64,000 nt of DNA from Agarivorans sp. TSD2052. Its GTDB lineage: Bacteria > Pseudomonadota > Gammaproteobacteria > Enterobacterales > Celerinatantimonadaceae. Shown here piece after piece: positions 41,261-51,476 of the stretch (the first letter of the stretch is position 1; every line of letters begins with the position of its first letter). A program made the position numbers and the translations under genes. Under the pieces are notes generated by a model. That model saw nothing but the letters and a program-made list of their open reading frames with translations. It had not been told where the DNA came from and made no database searches. The DNA is taken from contig NZ_CP096670.1 of assembly GCF_023238625.1 (NCBI RefSeq), positions 3,738,501 through 3,802,500 on the forward strand, read 5' to 3'.

Positions 41261-42633
41261 TCGAAACCCTTCTTAAAATTGTGTTGTAAGTGCTGGACGA
41301 CTTTTTCCATATGCGTTGAACGAGAACCCTTAACCAATATCAAACATGGCTGTTGGCTGGTTTGTTTTAATGCTTCAGTTAACTGTTCAACAAGCTGTTC
41401 ATGGGAATCAAAAAACCGCTCTAGTTGCCCTAAATCAGCCAATGCCGATTCAAAAGACGCGCCATAAGAATACAAGCTGATGCCACTGTCAAGCGCTTGC
41501 TGCACGACGCTCTTATGGGCTTGCTCAGAATCTTGCCCCATCTCTCCCATTGCACCAGCAACAAGAAAGCGGTGCCCCTCAAAACTGGCTAAAATATCTA
41601 TGGCAGCCTTAAAGGATGCAGGATTGGCGTTGTAACTATCATCGATAAGGCTAACCTGCTGGCTAAGCGGCTGCAGGTTAACTCTTCCCGGTACATTATC
41701 CAATTGAGCGAGGCCGAGCTGAACCTCACTTAAGGTCGCTCCCATCGCCAACGCAAGCGCCGACGCCGCCACCGCATTTTTCACGTTATGTTGACCCGCC
41801 ATATTGACCTGTACGGTTTGCATACCGTAAGGAGTGTTCAAGGTAAACTGACTACCTTGGACACCCATTGAAACAATATCGCTGGCATAGTAATCGGCCT
41901 TACAATCATCTAGCGAAAACAGTTGCACCTTAGCGGGTTTAGCGGCATCCATCAGCGTTTGCTGATAATCACTACCGGCTTCGCAAATAGCTAACTGCTC
42001 AGCATTGAGATTTTGAAACAACTCTGATTTAGCTTTTAACACTCCTGCTTGGTCACCAAAACCTTCAATATGGGCCGCCGACACATTATTAATCAGTGCC
42101 ACTTTAGGTTTAACCAAATTCACCGTATAAGCGATTTCGCCAATATGGTTTGCCCCTAACTCAAGCACCCCTACTTGGTGCTGTTCTGTGGCTCGCAATA
42201 GCGATAAGGGGACACCGATGTCATTATTGAAATTACCTTGGGTCGCCAACACATCCTTTGCTTGAGATAAGATGCTACTGCACATTTCTTTGACGGTGGT
42301 TTTACCGTTACTACCCGTGATCGCGCAACAAGGCAGCTGCAATTTATCTCGTAAATAACTGGCAATGTGCCCGAGGGCGAGCCGGCAATCGGCCACCAAC
42401 AACTGCGGAACCGGCAAGGCTTGTTTTTGCTCAACGATTAGCGCTAATGCGCCTTGTTGTATTGCCGCTTCAGCAAACTGATGGCCATCAAAGTTTTCAC
42501 CACTTAGAGCAACAAAAAGACCTTTTGGCATGGCTTTGCGCGAATCAGTATCTACGCTTTGAATTAAACAATCGTTGCCGATTAGTTGGGCATTTAACGG
42601 CGCCAAAAGCTCAGATAACATGAGTGGGATCAT
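41254..42633 (-). CDS. murF: UDP-MurNAc-tripeptide--D-Ala-D-Ala ligase MurF
   Basis: 459 aa. P-loop [23 protein letters not shown] and [15 protein letters not shown] are MurF motifs. Joins D-Ala-D-Ala to the tripeptide, completing the precursor. The start ATG is part of an ATGA overlap with the murE stop. Confidence 0.97.
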   Translation of the reverse strand: MIPLMLSELLAPLNAQLIGNDCLIQSVDTDSRKAMPKGLFVALSGENFDGHQFAEAAIQQGALALIVEQKQALPVPQLLVADCRLALGHIASYLRDKLQLPCCAITGSNGKTTVKEMCSSILSQAKDVLATQGNFNNDIGVPLSLLRATEQHQVGVLELGANHIGEIAYTVNLVKPKVALINNVSAAHIEGFGDQAGVLKAKSELFQNLNAEQLAICEAGSDYQQTLMDAAKPAKVQLFSLDDCKADYYASDIVSMGVQGSQFTLNTPYGMQTVQVNMAGQHNVKNAVAASALALAMGATLSEVQLGLAQLDNVPGRVNLQPLSQQVSLIDDSYNANPASFKAAIDILASFEGHRFLVAGAMGEMGQDSEQAHKSVVQQALDSGISLYSYGASFESALADLGQLERFFDSHEQLVEQLTEALKQTSQQPCLILVKGSRSTHMEKVVQHLQHNFKKGFEC

Positions 42634-44102
42634 AATGGCTGCCCCACTAAGTCTCGCACCACGACTCGCTCGTCATAATCTAAGCTTTCGGCACCGATTA
42701 TTTGATAATCTTCATGGCCCTTGCCCGCCACCAAAATAATATCTTTAGCCCCGCAGTGCGTAATAGCGTGGGCAATCGCGTCGGCACGTTGGTGGATGAC
42801 CGTTACCGCCTCAGGCTTAGAGAAACCTAATAGTATGTCTTCAACGATGCTTAAGGCATTTTCAAAGCGGGGATTGTCATCGGTGACGATAACTCGATCG
42901 GCGTGTAACTCAGCGACCTGCGCCATCAGTGGTCGCTTACCCCTGTCACGATCGCCGCCGCAACCAAAGATACAAATAAGCGCTCCTCGGCAATGCTGGC
43001 GTAACGCAGACAAGGCTTTATCTAATGCATCGGGGGTATGTGCATAATCTACCACTACCGAACATTTACCGGCGAACAATTCCATGCGCCCTGGTACCGC
43101 ATTCAGTTTTGGTAATAACTCCACCAACGATGACAACTCGACACCTAGGTGGCTTAGGCAGGCTACTGCACACAAGAGGTTTTCGGCATTAAAGCGGCCT
43201 AATAAGGGACTGGTAAATAACACTTTTTCGTGGCTGGCCTCGGGGCTAACAATGTAACCACTGGCACCTTGTTCAGTAAACGCAAGGTCGCCAATTTGCC
43301 ATTGTGCTCGACTGTCTTCTAATGACAATGCTTCAGCAGTTGGGTAATGTTCTAACAGCTGTTTACCAAAACTATCATCGGCGTTTATGAGTCGGCATTG
43401 TAAGCTTGGCCAATCGAACAAGGCCTGTTTTGCTCGCCCGTACTCAGCCATAGTGCCGTGGTAATCGAGATGATCACGACTCAAGTTAGTGAAGATCGCC
43501 ACCTTAAAGGGCACACTCGCTACCCGTTGCTGCACTAAGCCGTGCGAAGAAATCTCCATCGCAACTAATTGATAACCCTGCTGGTGCATTTCACTTAACT
43601 GACGCTGAATAGTTATTGCGTCAGCGGTAGTGTTCTCAGTAGCTTGTAACTCACCCGGTTTTCCGTTGCCTAAGGTGCCCATGACCGAAGCACGCATACC
43701 GCTTAAGTTGGCTAAATTAGCAATATAATGGGTGACGGTACTTTTGCCGTTTGTGCCCGTGACCCCAACAATAGTTAAAGGGTTACCAGTGGGAAAGTAA
43801 GCCGCTGAGGCCAACTGCGAAAGCTGCTTATTTAGCCGCCAAAAATGAATGCATGGTACTTTATTCTGCCAGTCAATATGACCATGGTGCTTTTCTTCAT
43901 CTGCATCAAGAATAACGGCGACCGCGCCGTTATCGATGGCTGAATCAATATAATTGCGCCCATCAACTTGATGTCCTTTAACCGCTACAAATATATCGCC
44001 GGTGAGCACTTCACGACTATTCAGGGTTAACTCATTAAAACTAAGATCTGGCGCGATAGAAATCGCAAACTTAGCCAATAATGAAGACAAATCAGGTTTC
44101 AT
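42630..44102 (-). CDS. murE: UDP-MurNAc-L-Ala-D-Glu--meso-diaminopimelate ligase MurE
   Basis: P-loop GVTGTNGKSTVTHYI, VDYAHTPDALDKAL, and DDNPRFENAL; the last matches the DNPR signature of meso-DAP-adding enzymes, so the wall peptide should contain DAP. The ATG at 44102 with GGGAGG upstream gives 490 aa. The longer frame to 44177 runs through ftsI coding and is not used. It overlaps the ftsI end by 11 bp. Confidence 0.97.
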   Translation of the reverse strand: MKPDLSSLLAKFAISIAPDLSFNELTLNSREVLTGDIFVAVKGHQVDGRNYIDSAIDNGAVAVILDADEEKHHGHIDWQNKVPCIHFWRLNKQLSQLASAAYFPTGNPLTIVGVTGTNGKSTVTHYIANLANLSGMRASVMGTLGNGKPGELQATENTTADAITIQRQLSEMHQQGYQLVAMEISSHGLVQQRVASVPFKVAIFTNLSRDHLDYHGTMAEYGRAKQALFDWPSLQCRLINADDSFGKQLLEHYPTAEALSLEDSRAQWQIGDLAFTEQGASGYIVSPEASHEKVLFTSPLLGRFNAENLLCAVACLSHLGVELSSLVELLPKLNAVPGRMELFAGKCSVVVDYAHTPDALDKALSALRQHCRGALICIFGCGGDRDRGKRPLMAQVAELHADRVIVTDDNPRFENALSIVEDILLGFSKPEAVTVIHQRADAIAHAITHCGAKDIILVAGKGHEDYQIIGAESLDYDERVVVRDLVGQPL

Positions 44103-45822
44103 TGTTGCTGCCTCCCTTGGCTTTAACGACGTGCTTGCTATTGTCATCTGGAGCGACATTGAGGTATTGCAAACCACCGTGCATCACTTTGGAAAAAACA
44201 GGGGCAGCAACGTCACCACCATAATAGCGATCGTTTTTCGGCTCGTTGACAAATACAGCTATCGCCAGTTTAGGGTCACTCACAGGGGCAACCCCTGCAA
44301 ATATAGCAACATAGTCGTCACCATAACCGCCACGAACAGCCTTGCGACTGGTACCAGTTTTACCTGCTACTCTAAAGCCGGGTACCGCGGCCTTTCTTCC
44401 GGTACCCCCTTCTTGAATAACCGACTCCATCATTTCTAATACTGCATTTGCTTTAACTTGTTCAAAGACTCGCTCGCCAGGCGAGGCTTGCTGCAATTTA
44501 ATAATTGAAATGGGTCGAAAAACGCCGCCAGAGCCAATGGTGGCATAGGCTTGAGCCAACTGTAGCGGCGTCACCATTAGGCCGTAGCCAAAAGACAAGG
44601 TTGCGAGTTCAAAATCAGACCAACGACGACGTTGCGGCATTTGTCCACCAGACTCACCCACTAAACCTAAGCCAGCATCATTACCAAAACCCACGTTGTA
44701 AAAGGTGTCGAGCATACCCTCTACCCCAACCTTCAGAGCAAGTTGGCTAGTGGCTACATTGCTCGATTTTTGAATGACCTTGGTTAAACTGATTTCACCA
44801 TAGTTACGAGAATCACGGACTCGTCGACCACCAATTTGCATCCAACCGGGGTTAGTATTAATCACACTATTGGTTTTAATATGGTTACCTTCCAAGGCTG
44901 CGATCACCGATAAAGGTTTTACCGTCGAGCCCGGTTCATAGCTATCGGTTAATGCGCGATTGCGATAGCGGTAGCTTTGAAATTCATTGCGATTGTTGGG
45001 GTTAAACGAGGGGCTATTGGCCATTGCTAGCACTTCGCCAGTTTGTATATCTAAAACCACAACGCTGCCAGAGGTCGCTTGCGTATCGGCTACCGCTTTT
45101 TTAAGTTCACGGTAAGCCAAAGCTTGAATGCGCTGGTCGATACTTAATGCAATATTTTGCGCTTGTTTAGCTTGATGAATCACCGCCAGATCTTCAACCA
45201 CTCGACCTAAACGGTCTTTGCGAACTTTACGTTTACCCGGCTCGCCAGTGAGCCAGTCGTCGTAACTTCGTTCAATGCCTTCTAAACCATGGTCATCAAT
45301 ATCAGTAAAACCTACCAAGTGAGCACTTACTTCGCCAGCAGGGTAAAAACGACGAGATTCAGGCTTTAAATAAACCCCTTTAATTTTCAACTTCTCTACA
45401 TAGTTAGCCACCGCTGAACTGACTTGCCGCTGTAAATATACAAAACGCCGCTTAGGGTTGTTAACTCGGCTTTGTAAGCTAATAACATCGGTATCGAGCA
45501 CTTTAGCTAAGGCCGCCCAAGCCTCTTGGTTTTCAAAGCTATGTTGGTCTGCCACATGTTTAGGATCAGCCCAAATCGCCCGTACCGGTACACTAACAGC
45601 TAATTCACTGCCGAAACGATCGGTAATAACACCACGCTCTGCATAACCTGTTTTGGTCCGAATAGAGCGCAAGTCCCCCTCATAAACTAACCTGTCAGGG
45701 GCAATCACTTGAATATATGCGGCTCGGCTCACCAACGCGGTGAATATTAAGCAAACAACCGCCATCACCAGCACAAATCGCCAGTGAATGAACAGTCCTT
45801 GTTTACTTGCTTTTTTATTCAT
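44092..45822 (-). CDS. ftsI: Septal peptidoglycan transpeptidase FtsI (PBP3)
   Basis: 576-aa class B penicillin-binding protein. Membrane helix at about 14-32, a pedestal domain (about 60-220), then the transpeptidase with Ser299-TVK302, Ser352-Ser-Asn354 and Lys487-Thr-Gly489. Works with FtsW. The C-terminal tail after about residue 560 is short. Overlaps ftsL by 4 bp. Confidence 0.97.
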   Translation of the reverse strand: MNKKASKQGLFIHWRFVLVMAVVCLIFTALVSRAAYIQVIAPDRLVYEGDLRSIRTKTGYAERGVITDRFGSELAVSVPVRAIWADPKHVADQHSFENQEAWAALAKVLDTDVISLQSRVNNPKRRFVYLQRQVSSAVANYVEKLKIKGVYLKPESRRFYPAGEVSAHLVGFTDIDDHGLEGIERSYDDWLTGEPGKRKVRKDRLGRVVEDLAVIHQAKQAQNIALSIDQRIQALAYRELKKAVADTQATSGSVVVLDIQTGEVLAMANSPSFNPNNRNEFQSYRYRNRALTDSYEPGSTVKPLSVIAALEGNHIKTNSVINTNPGWMQIGGRRVRDSRNYGEISLTKVIQKSSNVATSQLALKVGVEGMLDTFYNVGFGNDAGLGLVGESGGQMPQRRRWSDFELATLSFGYGLMVTPLQLAQAYATIGSGGVFRPISIIKLQQASPGERVFEQVKANAVLEMMESVIQEGGTGRKAAVPGFRVAGKTGTSRKAVRGGYGDDYVAIFAGVAPVSDPKLAIAVFVNEPKNDRYYGGDVAAPVFSKVMHGGLQYLNVAPDDNSKHVVKAKGGSNNET

Positions 45823-46139
45823 CGCTCAGTGATTACCACTTGTTCTTCTATTTTTGGTCGATGCATGCCTAAACGTTTCTTAGCAATGCTCTCAATTCGA
45901 CTATGTTCAGCTAATGCATTTTGCTCAATTAACAGATGTCGCCATTCCACATTCAAGGCGTCACGATTCATCATCAACACTTCTCGTTGCTCAACAAACA
46001 TTCGAGTATGGTGAGTCGTCCACACCACGCAGAAGGCCGAAACAACAGTGGCAAGTAACAACAGGAAATGCTGCTTATTACGCCAAACATCTTTTAATAT
46101 TGCCCTTAATAAATTGGGCTGACGGCTAGCTTCGCTCAT
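45819..46139 (-). CDS. ftsL: Cell division protein FtsL
   Basis: 106-aa bitopic protein: cytoplasmic tail, membrane helix at about 24-43, and a periplasmic leucine-zipper-like region (QREVLMMNRDALNVEWRHLL). Forms a complex with FtsB and FtsQ. Position between rsmH and ftsI is diagnostic, since the sequence itself is weakly conserved. Shares one base with rsmH. Confidence 0.92.
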   Translation of the reverse strand: MSEASRQPNLLRAILKDVWRNKQHFLLLLATVVSAFCVVWTTHHTRMFVEQREVLMMNRDALNVEWRHLLIEQNALAEHSRIESIAKKRLGMHRPKIEEQVVITER

Positions 46140-47074
46140 TACAAGCGACGGGCAACCCGTAACACCGAACTACGCGAGCGCGGGTTTTGTTCAATTTCAG
46201 CGGCACTAGGCTTAATCGCCCGGCCAATGCTTTTAAGGAAACGTCCACGAGCTAACTGCTCTTCAGTAAGCGGAAAACCTCTCGGAAACTGTTCACCTTT
46301 TTCTTGCTTACGAATGAAGCGTTTCACCATTCGGTCTTCCAAAGAGTGAAAACTAATTACCGCTAAACGCCCATCGGTTGCTAAGCTATTCATTGCCCCT
46401 AATAGGGCGATTTCAATTTCATCCAGCTCACTGTTTATATAAATGCGAATGGCTTGAAAGCTGCGTGTCGCCGGATGTTTATGTTTATCTTTAACCGGGC
46501 AGGCTTCATCGATAATTTTTGCCAGTTGCAAAGTACTGGTTAACGCTTGCTCTTGACGCGCATTAACAATGCCGTGAGCAATGCGTTTACCAAACTTCTC
46601 TTCACCAAAGGTTTTAATCACCCATGCAATATCTTCTTCTGCTGCATGTGTGAGCCACTGCGCGGCAGTTTGCCCTTGTGAGGTATCCATGCGCATATCT
46701 AATGGCCCTTCGCGCATGAAGCTAAAACCACGTTCAGCGTCATCGAGCTGAGGAGAGGACACACCTAAATCAAGCAATACCCCGTCAATTTTTTTGCTCA
46801 AACCCAACTCGTCGACATACTTTTCAATGCCAGAAAAAGGACCATGCACAATTTGAAAGCGAGGGTCATTAGCAAACTGCTTAGCTGCTTCGATAGCGCG
46901 CGGGTCGCGGTCGATGGCAATTAAACGCCCATTCGGACCGAGCTGTTGCAAAATGGCGCGACTGTGCCCCCCTCTTCCAAAGGTACCGTCAACATAAATG
47001 CCATCTGCTTTAATGGCTAAACCATCGATACACTCTTGCAGCAGTACCGAGGTATGGGCAAATTCAGTACTCAT
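46139..47074 (-). CDS. rsmH: 16S rRNA (cytosine1402-N4)-methyltransferase RsmH
   Basis: 311-aa SAM-dependent enzyme. [47 protein letters not shown] and [14 protein letters not shown] are the MraW motifs. Modifies the ribosomal P-site. Second gene of the dcw cluster, one base after mraZ. Its partner for the 2'-O methylation at the same base, rsmI, is encoded 1.2 kb away. Confidence 0.97.
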   Translation of the reverse strand: MSTEFAHTSVLLQECIDGLAIKADGIYVDGTFGRGGHSRAILQQLGPNGRLIAIDRDPRAIEAAKQFANDPRFQIVHGPFSGIEKYVDELGLSKKIDGVLLDLGVSSPQLDDAERGFSFMREGPLDMRMDTSQGQTAAQWLTHAAEEDIAWVIKTFGEEKFGKRIAHGIVNARQEQALTSTLQLAKIIDEACPVKDKHKHPATRSFQAIRIYINSELDEIEIALLGAMNSLATDGRLAVISFHSLEDRMVKRFIRKQEKGEQFPRGFPLTEEQLARGRFLKSIGRAIKPSAAEIEQNPRSRSSVLRVARRL

Positions 47075-47075
47075 A

Positions 47076-47531
47076 TTAAAGTGAAAAATCTCTTAAGTTA
47101 TCGGTCAACATATCTACATTCTCATCTAGGGCTATATCTTCAGCAATTTGTTGCTGCCACTGTTCATCAGACCAAAGCTCAAATTTATTAAGCTGCCCGA
47201 CCAACATTATTTTTTTCTCTAAACTGGCGTGCTGGCGCAGTGGAGGGGGAATAAGTAAGCGACCATTTTTATCCATTTCGCAATCATCGGCATACCCCAA
47301 CAGCAAACGCTGTAAACGGCGTTCTGCAGGGTTCATGCTAGACAGGCGACGTAATTTACGTTCGATCTCTTCCCATTCAGCTAATGGATAGAGCAGTAAA
47401 CAACGGTGATTAATATCAATCGTGCATACCAACTGACCTTGGCACTCATCCATTAACCATTCACGATAACGGGTCGGCATGGTTAGCCGTCCTTTCGCAT
47501 CGAGGTTAATTGAGCTAGCGCCGCGTAACAT
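47076..47531 (-). CDS. mraZ: Transcriptional regulator MraZ
   Basis: 151 aa with two AbrB-like swapped-hairpin domains: [21 protein letters not shown] and [16 protein letters not shown]. Forms a ring and represses its own dcw promoter in E. coli. Three repeats matching its binding pattern lie just upstream. Confidence 0.96.
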   Translation of the reverse strand: MLRGASSINLDAKGRLTMPTRYREWLMDECQGQLVCTIDINHRCLLLYPLAEWEEIERKLRRLSSMNPAERRLQRLLLGYADDCEMDKNGRLLIPPPLRQHASLEKKIMLVGQLNKFELWSDEQWQQQIAEDIALDENVDMLTDNLRDFSL

Positions 47532-47581
47532 CAGTGTTTATTCCCCTTTTTTCCCTAATTGACTCGGTGATGCGAGAGCTA

Positions 47582-47608
47582 GATCCACTAAGATCCACTT
47601 TATCCCAC
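47582..47608 (-). promoter_or_regulatory. MraZ operator: three 10-bp-spaced GTGGR repeats
   Basis: On the minus strand GTGGGAT (47602-47608), GTGGATC (47592-47598) and GTGGATC (47582-47588) repeat every 10 bp, as in the TGGGN-N5 repeats bound by E. coli MraZ. They lie 51-77 bp upstream of mraZ. The gene-free stretch 47532-47842 otherwise is AT-rich, with no gene seen. Confidence 0.75.
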
Positions 47609-47842
47609 AATTTACTAAGTTTAAGGACGAGTCTCCCCCTTTGCAAGCGACCTTGAGCAAGAAAATGAACAAAATTCCACCAACCCATCTGCCTTACTGG
47701 CTAAAGACTTGATATACAAAGCGACAGAGAGCATTTACGGAAAAAATTAATTCAATTTATTAAATTAATTTTTTGAATTATTGGCGGTGTTTCACAGGAA
47801 TTATTCGCTTTCATCATTATTTCTACTGACAAAAGCAATAAA

Positions 47843-47870
47843 AAAGCCCCGTATATCACTACGGGGCTTT
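47843..47870 (-). terminator. Rho-independent terminator after rnpB
   Basis: An 11-bp stem (AAAGCCCCGTA / TACGGGGCTTT) with a T-run on the minus strand, just past the mature RNase P RNA 3' end. Confidence 0.88.
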
Positions 47871-47876
47871 CAAAAA

Positions 47877-48261
47877 AGGTGGGAGTTGGCCGATAAGCCG
47901 GGTTTTGTCGTGAACAATCATTCGTCTAGGCCATTAATCGCTTAATGGCTCAAGCAGCCTACCCGCCCCCAACGCGGGTCGCGCCTTAAGGGGGCCTATT
48001 TGGCCTTGCTCCGGATGGAGTTTACCTCGCCGCAATCTGTTACCAGTTGCGCGGTGCGCTCTTACCGCACCCTTTCAGCCTTACCTGTGCTCACGAATGA
48101 GCCATCGGCGGTCTTCTCTCTGCTGCACTTGTCGTGGGCTCGCGCCCCCCAGGCGTTACCTGGCACCCTACCCTATAGAGCCCGGACTTTCCTCCCCTTC
48201 GCCCGTCTGTCACTCTCGAAAGAGCACACAACGACGAAGCAGCGATTGCCTAGCCAACTCC
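47877..48261 (-). ncRNA. rnpB: RNase P RNA (class A)
   Basis: About 385 nt. On the minus strand it contains the conserved core blocks of bacterial RNase P RNA: GAGGAAAGTCCGGGCTC near the 5' side, GGTAAACTCCATCCGGAGCA, AAATAGG, and near the 3' end AGGCTGCTTGAGCC and AACCCGGCTTATCGGCC. The 5' end is set by the -10 element upstream and the pairing of GGAGTTGGC with the 3' end GCCAACTCC. It lies between the dcw promoter and rsmI. Confidence 0.96.
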
Positions 48262-48268
48262 GCGGCGG

Positions 48269-48274
48269 ACTATA
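48269..48274 (-). promoter_or_regulatory. rnpB -10 element with GC-rich discriminator
   Basis: TATAGT on the minus strand is followed by a seven-base GC-only spacer (CCGCCGC) and then the inferred first base of rnpB at 48261. A GC-rich discriminator is typical of stringently controlled stable-RNA promoters; E. coli rnpB is such a promoter. No strong -35 is seen. Confidence 0.65.
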
Positions 48275-48311
48275 GCAAACTATAGGGGCTAAGAATAGCG
48301 CTTTGCATGGC

Positions 48312-49151
48312 TTATTTAGTGTGTTTTAACGCATAGTCATAGAGTGCGTTTTTCTTTAATCCATAAATTTTGGCCGTTAAGGCGGCGGCTTTCTTCAAAG
48401 GCAGTTCTTGCTGCAACAATGCCAAGGTATCAAGGGCATCTACCGGTAGTTGGTCACTGCTCATTTGGTGGCCCGCCACCACCAATACGATCTCACCCTT
48501 TTGCTGGTTAGGATCCGCTTGTACCCAGCTTAATAGCTCACCCACCGGCAATGATTTAACGGTTTCAAAGGTTTTGGTTAGTTCGCGGGCCATCACTACC
48601 TGGCGCTCTTCACCTAAACAAACCGCGATGTCTTTTAAACTATCCACTATACGATGAGGCGATTCATAATAAACAACAGTGCGAGGCTCTTGGCGAAGCT
48701 GGTTTAAGCGTTCTTGCCTAGCATTAGTTTTAGCCGGTAAAAACCCCTCATAGAGAAAGCGGTCGGTGGGTAACCCTGCCACTGATAGTGCTGCAATGGC
48801 GGCACACGCTCCGGGTAAAGGAACCACCGGGTAACCTTTAGCCCTAAAAGCCGAAACTAGGTGATAACCGGGGTCATTAATAAGAGGCGTGCCAGCGTCA
48901 GAGACCAGTGCAATATCTTGCCCTTCTAACAAACACTGCTCTAACCACGCTATTTTTTGTTGTTCATTGTGATCATGCACAGCTACGCAACGAGTGCCAA
49001 TGTCGTAATGCGCTAATAAGCGGCCAGTATTGCGCGTATCCTCTGCAGCTATCATGGAAACACTCTTTAGTACCTCCAGTGCACGCAAGGTAATATCAGA
49101 CAAATTACCAATAGGAGTTGCCACAATATATAGAGTACCGATGGTAGACAT
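48312..49151 (-). CDS. rsmI: 16S rRNA (cytidine1402-2'-O)-methyltransferase RsmI
   Basis: 279-aa tetrapyrrole-methylase-fold enzyme. [46 protein letters not shown] and [18 protein letters not shown] are the signature blocks. Methylates the same ribosomal base as RsmH. Divergent from lpoA across 127 bp, as in E. coli yraL-yraM. Confidence 0.96.
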   Translation of the reverse strand: MSTIGTLYIVATPIGNLSDITLRALEVLKSVSMIAAEDTRNTGRLLAHYDIGTRCVAVHDHNEQQKIAWLEQCLLEGQDIALVSDAGTPLINDPGYHLVSAFRAKGYPVVPLPGACAAIAALSVAGLPTDRFLYEGFLPAKTNARQERLNQLRQEPRTVVYYESPHRIVDSLKDIAVCLGEERQVVMARELTKTFETVKSLPVGELLSWVQADPNQQKGEIVLVVAGHQMSSDQLPVDALDTLALLQQELPLKKAAALTAKIYGLKKNALYDYALKHTK

Positions 49152-49278
49152 AAATAAACCTCTCGTTTAATCGGCCCCTACTTTAATCAAAAGCCTAGGT
49201 TCCCTCAATCTTTCAACGCATCGTTTGTGGATTATTTAGCGTTAGACTCTTAATATATGCACTAACAAACAGATACTG

Positions 49279-51135
49279 GTGGTATTAACCTTGAGATATA
49301 ACCTAATTTCGGCGCTACGTTACGTCAGTTTCGCAATGATACTATTGTTATCGGCCTGTAGTAGTGAGCCAACTAAACAAGCTATCGTTGCGATTGCCTT
49401 GCCCTCGCTAGCCATTGCTCCTGAACACAACGCTGAATTCTATTTGGACCAAGCTAGTATCAGCCCCGTCGAAAACAGTTTCGATTGGGAGCTATTAGCG
49501 GCTAAAGCTTATTATCAACAAGGTTTATACCAAGCGGGTGATGCGGTTATTGAGTCTTTACAAGAGCAAGCCACATCAGTGACTCAAAAAGCTGGAGTGA
49601 AACTTGTTGAGGCCTACTCTCAGCAAAACCAAGGGCGCTATAACCAAGCTCTTGCCTTGTTAGACTTCGATCCTCTGTGGCCACTACCCGATGACTATTG
49701 GCAGGCTTATTACCAAAGCCGCGCTGATATCTATTCTAAACAGAATAATCCGCTCGCTGCGGCAGGGGCTTACATTGAATTAGACCGTTACTTGGTGGAT
49801 GCAGCTCGAGAAGCTAACCACACCACTATTTGGGAAAAACTTAAACCACTCACCGCATTTACTTTGCGTAGCTTTCAACAGCCTGGCGCGGAGTTACGCA
49901 ACGGTTGGTTAGAGATCGTTGCTATCAGTAACGAACCAAAGCAATCACCAGAGAAACTTGTCGCCACCTTGCAACAATGGAAAACAGAGTACCCACAGCA
50001 TCCAGCGCTAGATTATGTTGCCGGTGATCTTGCTAAAGCAATCAGCATTACGCCCTACCAACCCAATAAAGTGGCCGTTTTATTGCCGCTAACGGGCAAA
50101 TATAAAAGCAATGCTTTAGCCATCAAAGATGGCCTTATCGCCGCATTTTTAGATAAGCAAACTCAATTTGAAAGCAACACCGAATTGGTGTTCTATGACA
50201 CTCAAGCGCAAGCTATGGAGAGCCTCTACCCGCAACTTGTCACTGACCAGATTGACTTTATAGTCGGCCCTTTACTTAAATCTCAGCTAGCCAGCTTGCT
50301 GGCACTTTCGCCCAGCATGCCGGTATTTGCGCTCAATGATATTCAGTCCTCAGAGCAACAGGGGCAATACTTTTTCCCACTGTCGCCGGAAGATGAAGCT
50401 AAACAAGCCGCGCAGTTTATGATTCAACGTGAAGAGACCAACCCGCTAATCATTGCGCCACAAAGCAGCTTAGGCAAACGAATGAGCGAAGCGTTTGTTG
50501 AAGAATGGACGATGTACTCGAGTGCACCAGTGGACGTGATTTATTACGCAAACCGTAATGACCTACAACGTGCAGTGAAAAAGCTATTACATACCGACCA
50601 AAGCCAGCAACGAATCAACCAATTTAAACAAATTCTTGGCCAAGATTTAGAAGCCGAAGTGCGTTCGCGTAGTGATGCGCAATCTTTATATTTGGTAGGC
50701 AGCAACACAGAAACCAAGCTAATCAAAGCCTTTATCGATGTTACCGTTAGCCCGTTTGCCGTTAGCCCTAGATTATACGCTAGCTCTAGAAGCTATGATA
50801 AAAACGACAGTACCAGTGAAAACGAACTAGATGGCATGTATATCAGCGAAATGCCATGGATGTTAGAACAACAATCGGTTAATTCAATTCGCTATCAAAC
50901 TTTATGGCCCAGCTCATCTGATAGGCAAAAACGTCTCTATGCCTTAGGCTACGATGCATATAATTTAATTGACCAGCTAGCCCAAATGAAAGGCTACGCT
51001 GAGTATCAATTTCAAGGCTTATCAGGCAACTTGAGTGTTAATCAACAAGGCTTAGTGCTTCGACAACTGACTTGGACAGAATACAAGAATGGTGAATTGG
51101 TTCCCCTGGAAATCCAAGCCCAAATTGTTGAGTAG
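49279..51135 (+). CDS. lpoA: Penicillin-binding protein activator LpoA
   Basis: About 618-aa outer-membrane lipoprotein with lipobox LLLSACSS near residue 27. An N-terminal TPR-like region (about 50-260) precedes a periplasmic-binding-protein-like domain (about 265-600; VAVLLPLTGKYKSNALAIKDG). LpoA stimulates PBP1A. Two starts are possible: GTG at 49279 or TTG at 49291, the latter with GGTGG upstream; both keep the signal peptide. First gene of lpoA-yraN-diaA-dolP. Confidence 0.93.
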   Translation: MVLTLRYNLISALRYVSFAMILLLSACSSEPTKQAIVAIALPSLAIAPEHNAEFYLDQASISPVENSFDWELLAAKAYYQQGLYQAGDAVIESLQEQATSVTQKAGVKLVEAYSQQNQGRYNQALALLDFDPLWPLPDDYWQAYYQSRADIYSKQNNPLAAAGAYIELDRYLVDAAREANHTTIWEKLKPLTAFTLRSFQQPGAELRNGWLEIVAISNEPKQSPEKLVATLQQWKTEYPQHPALDYVAGDLAKAISITPYQPNKVAVLLPLTGKYKSNALAIKDGLIAAFLDKQTQFESNTELVFYDTQAQAMESLYPQLVTDQIDFIVGPLLKSQLASLLALSPSMPVFALNDIQSSEQQGQYFFPLSPEDEAKQAAQFMIQREETNPLIIAPQSSLGKRMSEAFVEEWTMYSSAPVDVIYYANRNDLQRAVKKLLHTDQSQQRINQFKQILGQDLEAEVRSRSDAQSLYLVGSNTETKLIKAFIDVTVSPFAVSPRLYASSRSYDKNDSTSENELDGMYISEMPWMLEQQSVNSIRYQTLWPSSSDRQKRLYALGYDAYNLIDQLAQMKGYAEYQFQGLSGNLSVNQQGLVLRQLTWTEYKNGELVPLEIQAQIVE

Positions 51136-51475
51136 TGGCCAGTTAGCCGAGCAACAAGCGGCGGATTACTTAATTCAACAGGGCCTAGTGCTTATTGAGA
51201 GAAATTTTCATTGCCGACGCGGGGAAATAGACCTCATTTTTAAGCAAGGTGATACCTGGGTGTTTGTCGAAGTTAAATATCGTAGCCGCCAAGATTTTGG
51301 TGGCGCGCTAGCAGCGGTTGACCAAGCTAAAATTCGTCGTATTTTGTTAAGTGCTCAGCACTATTTACATACCAAGAAATTAAATCAATTTGATACAGCG
51401 ATACGTTTTGATGTCATCGCCATTCAAGCTAAAGCACCATTTCTTGAGTGGTTTCAAAACGCATTTGGGGAATAG
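51089..51475 (+). CDS. yraN: YraN family endonuclease-like protein (UPF0102)
   Basis: Up to 128 aa. The PD-(D/E)XK nuclease-like core is visible: [21 protein letters not shown], with Asp and ExK in place, followed by [13 protein letters not shown]. Its cellular role is not firmly known. The ATG at 51089 makes it overlap the lpoA end by 47 bp; a TTG at 51125 or 51128 would nearly remove the overlap, because conserved sequence begins near [12 protein letters not shown]. Confidence 0.88.
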   Translation: MVNWFPWKSKPKLLSSGQLAEQQAADYLIQQGLVLIERNFHCRRGEIDLIFKQGDTWVFVEVKYRSRQDFGGALAAVDQAKIRRILLSAQHYLHTKKLNQFDTAIRFDVIAIQAKAPFLEWFQNAFGE

Positions 51476-51476
51476 A

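Noticed and set aside
48000-48285. Open reading frames of 62-91 aa on the plus strand
   Set aside because: They lie antisense to RNase P RNA, whose conserved core is recognisable there.
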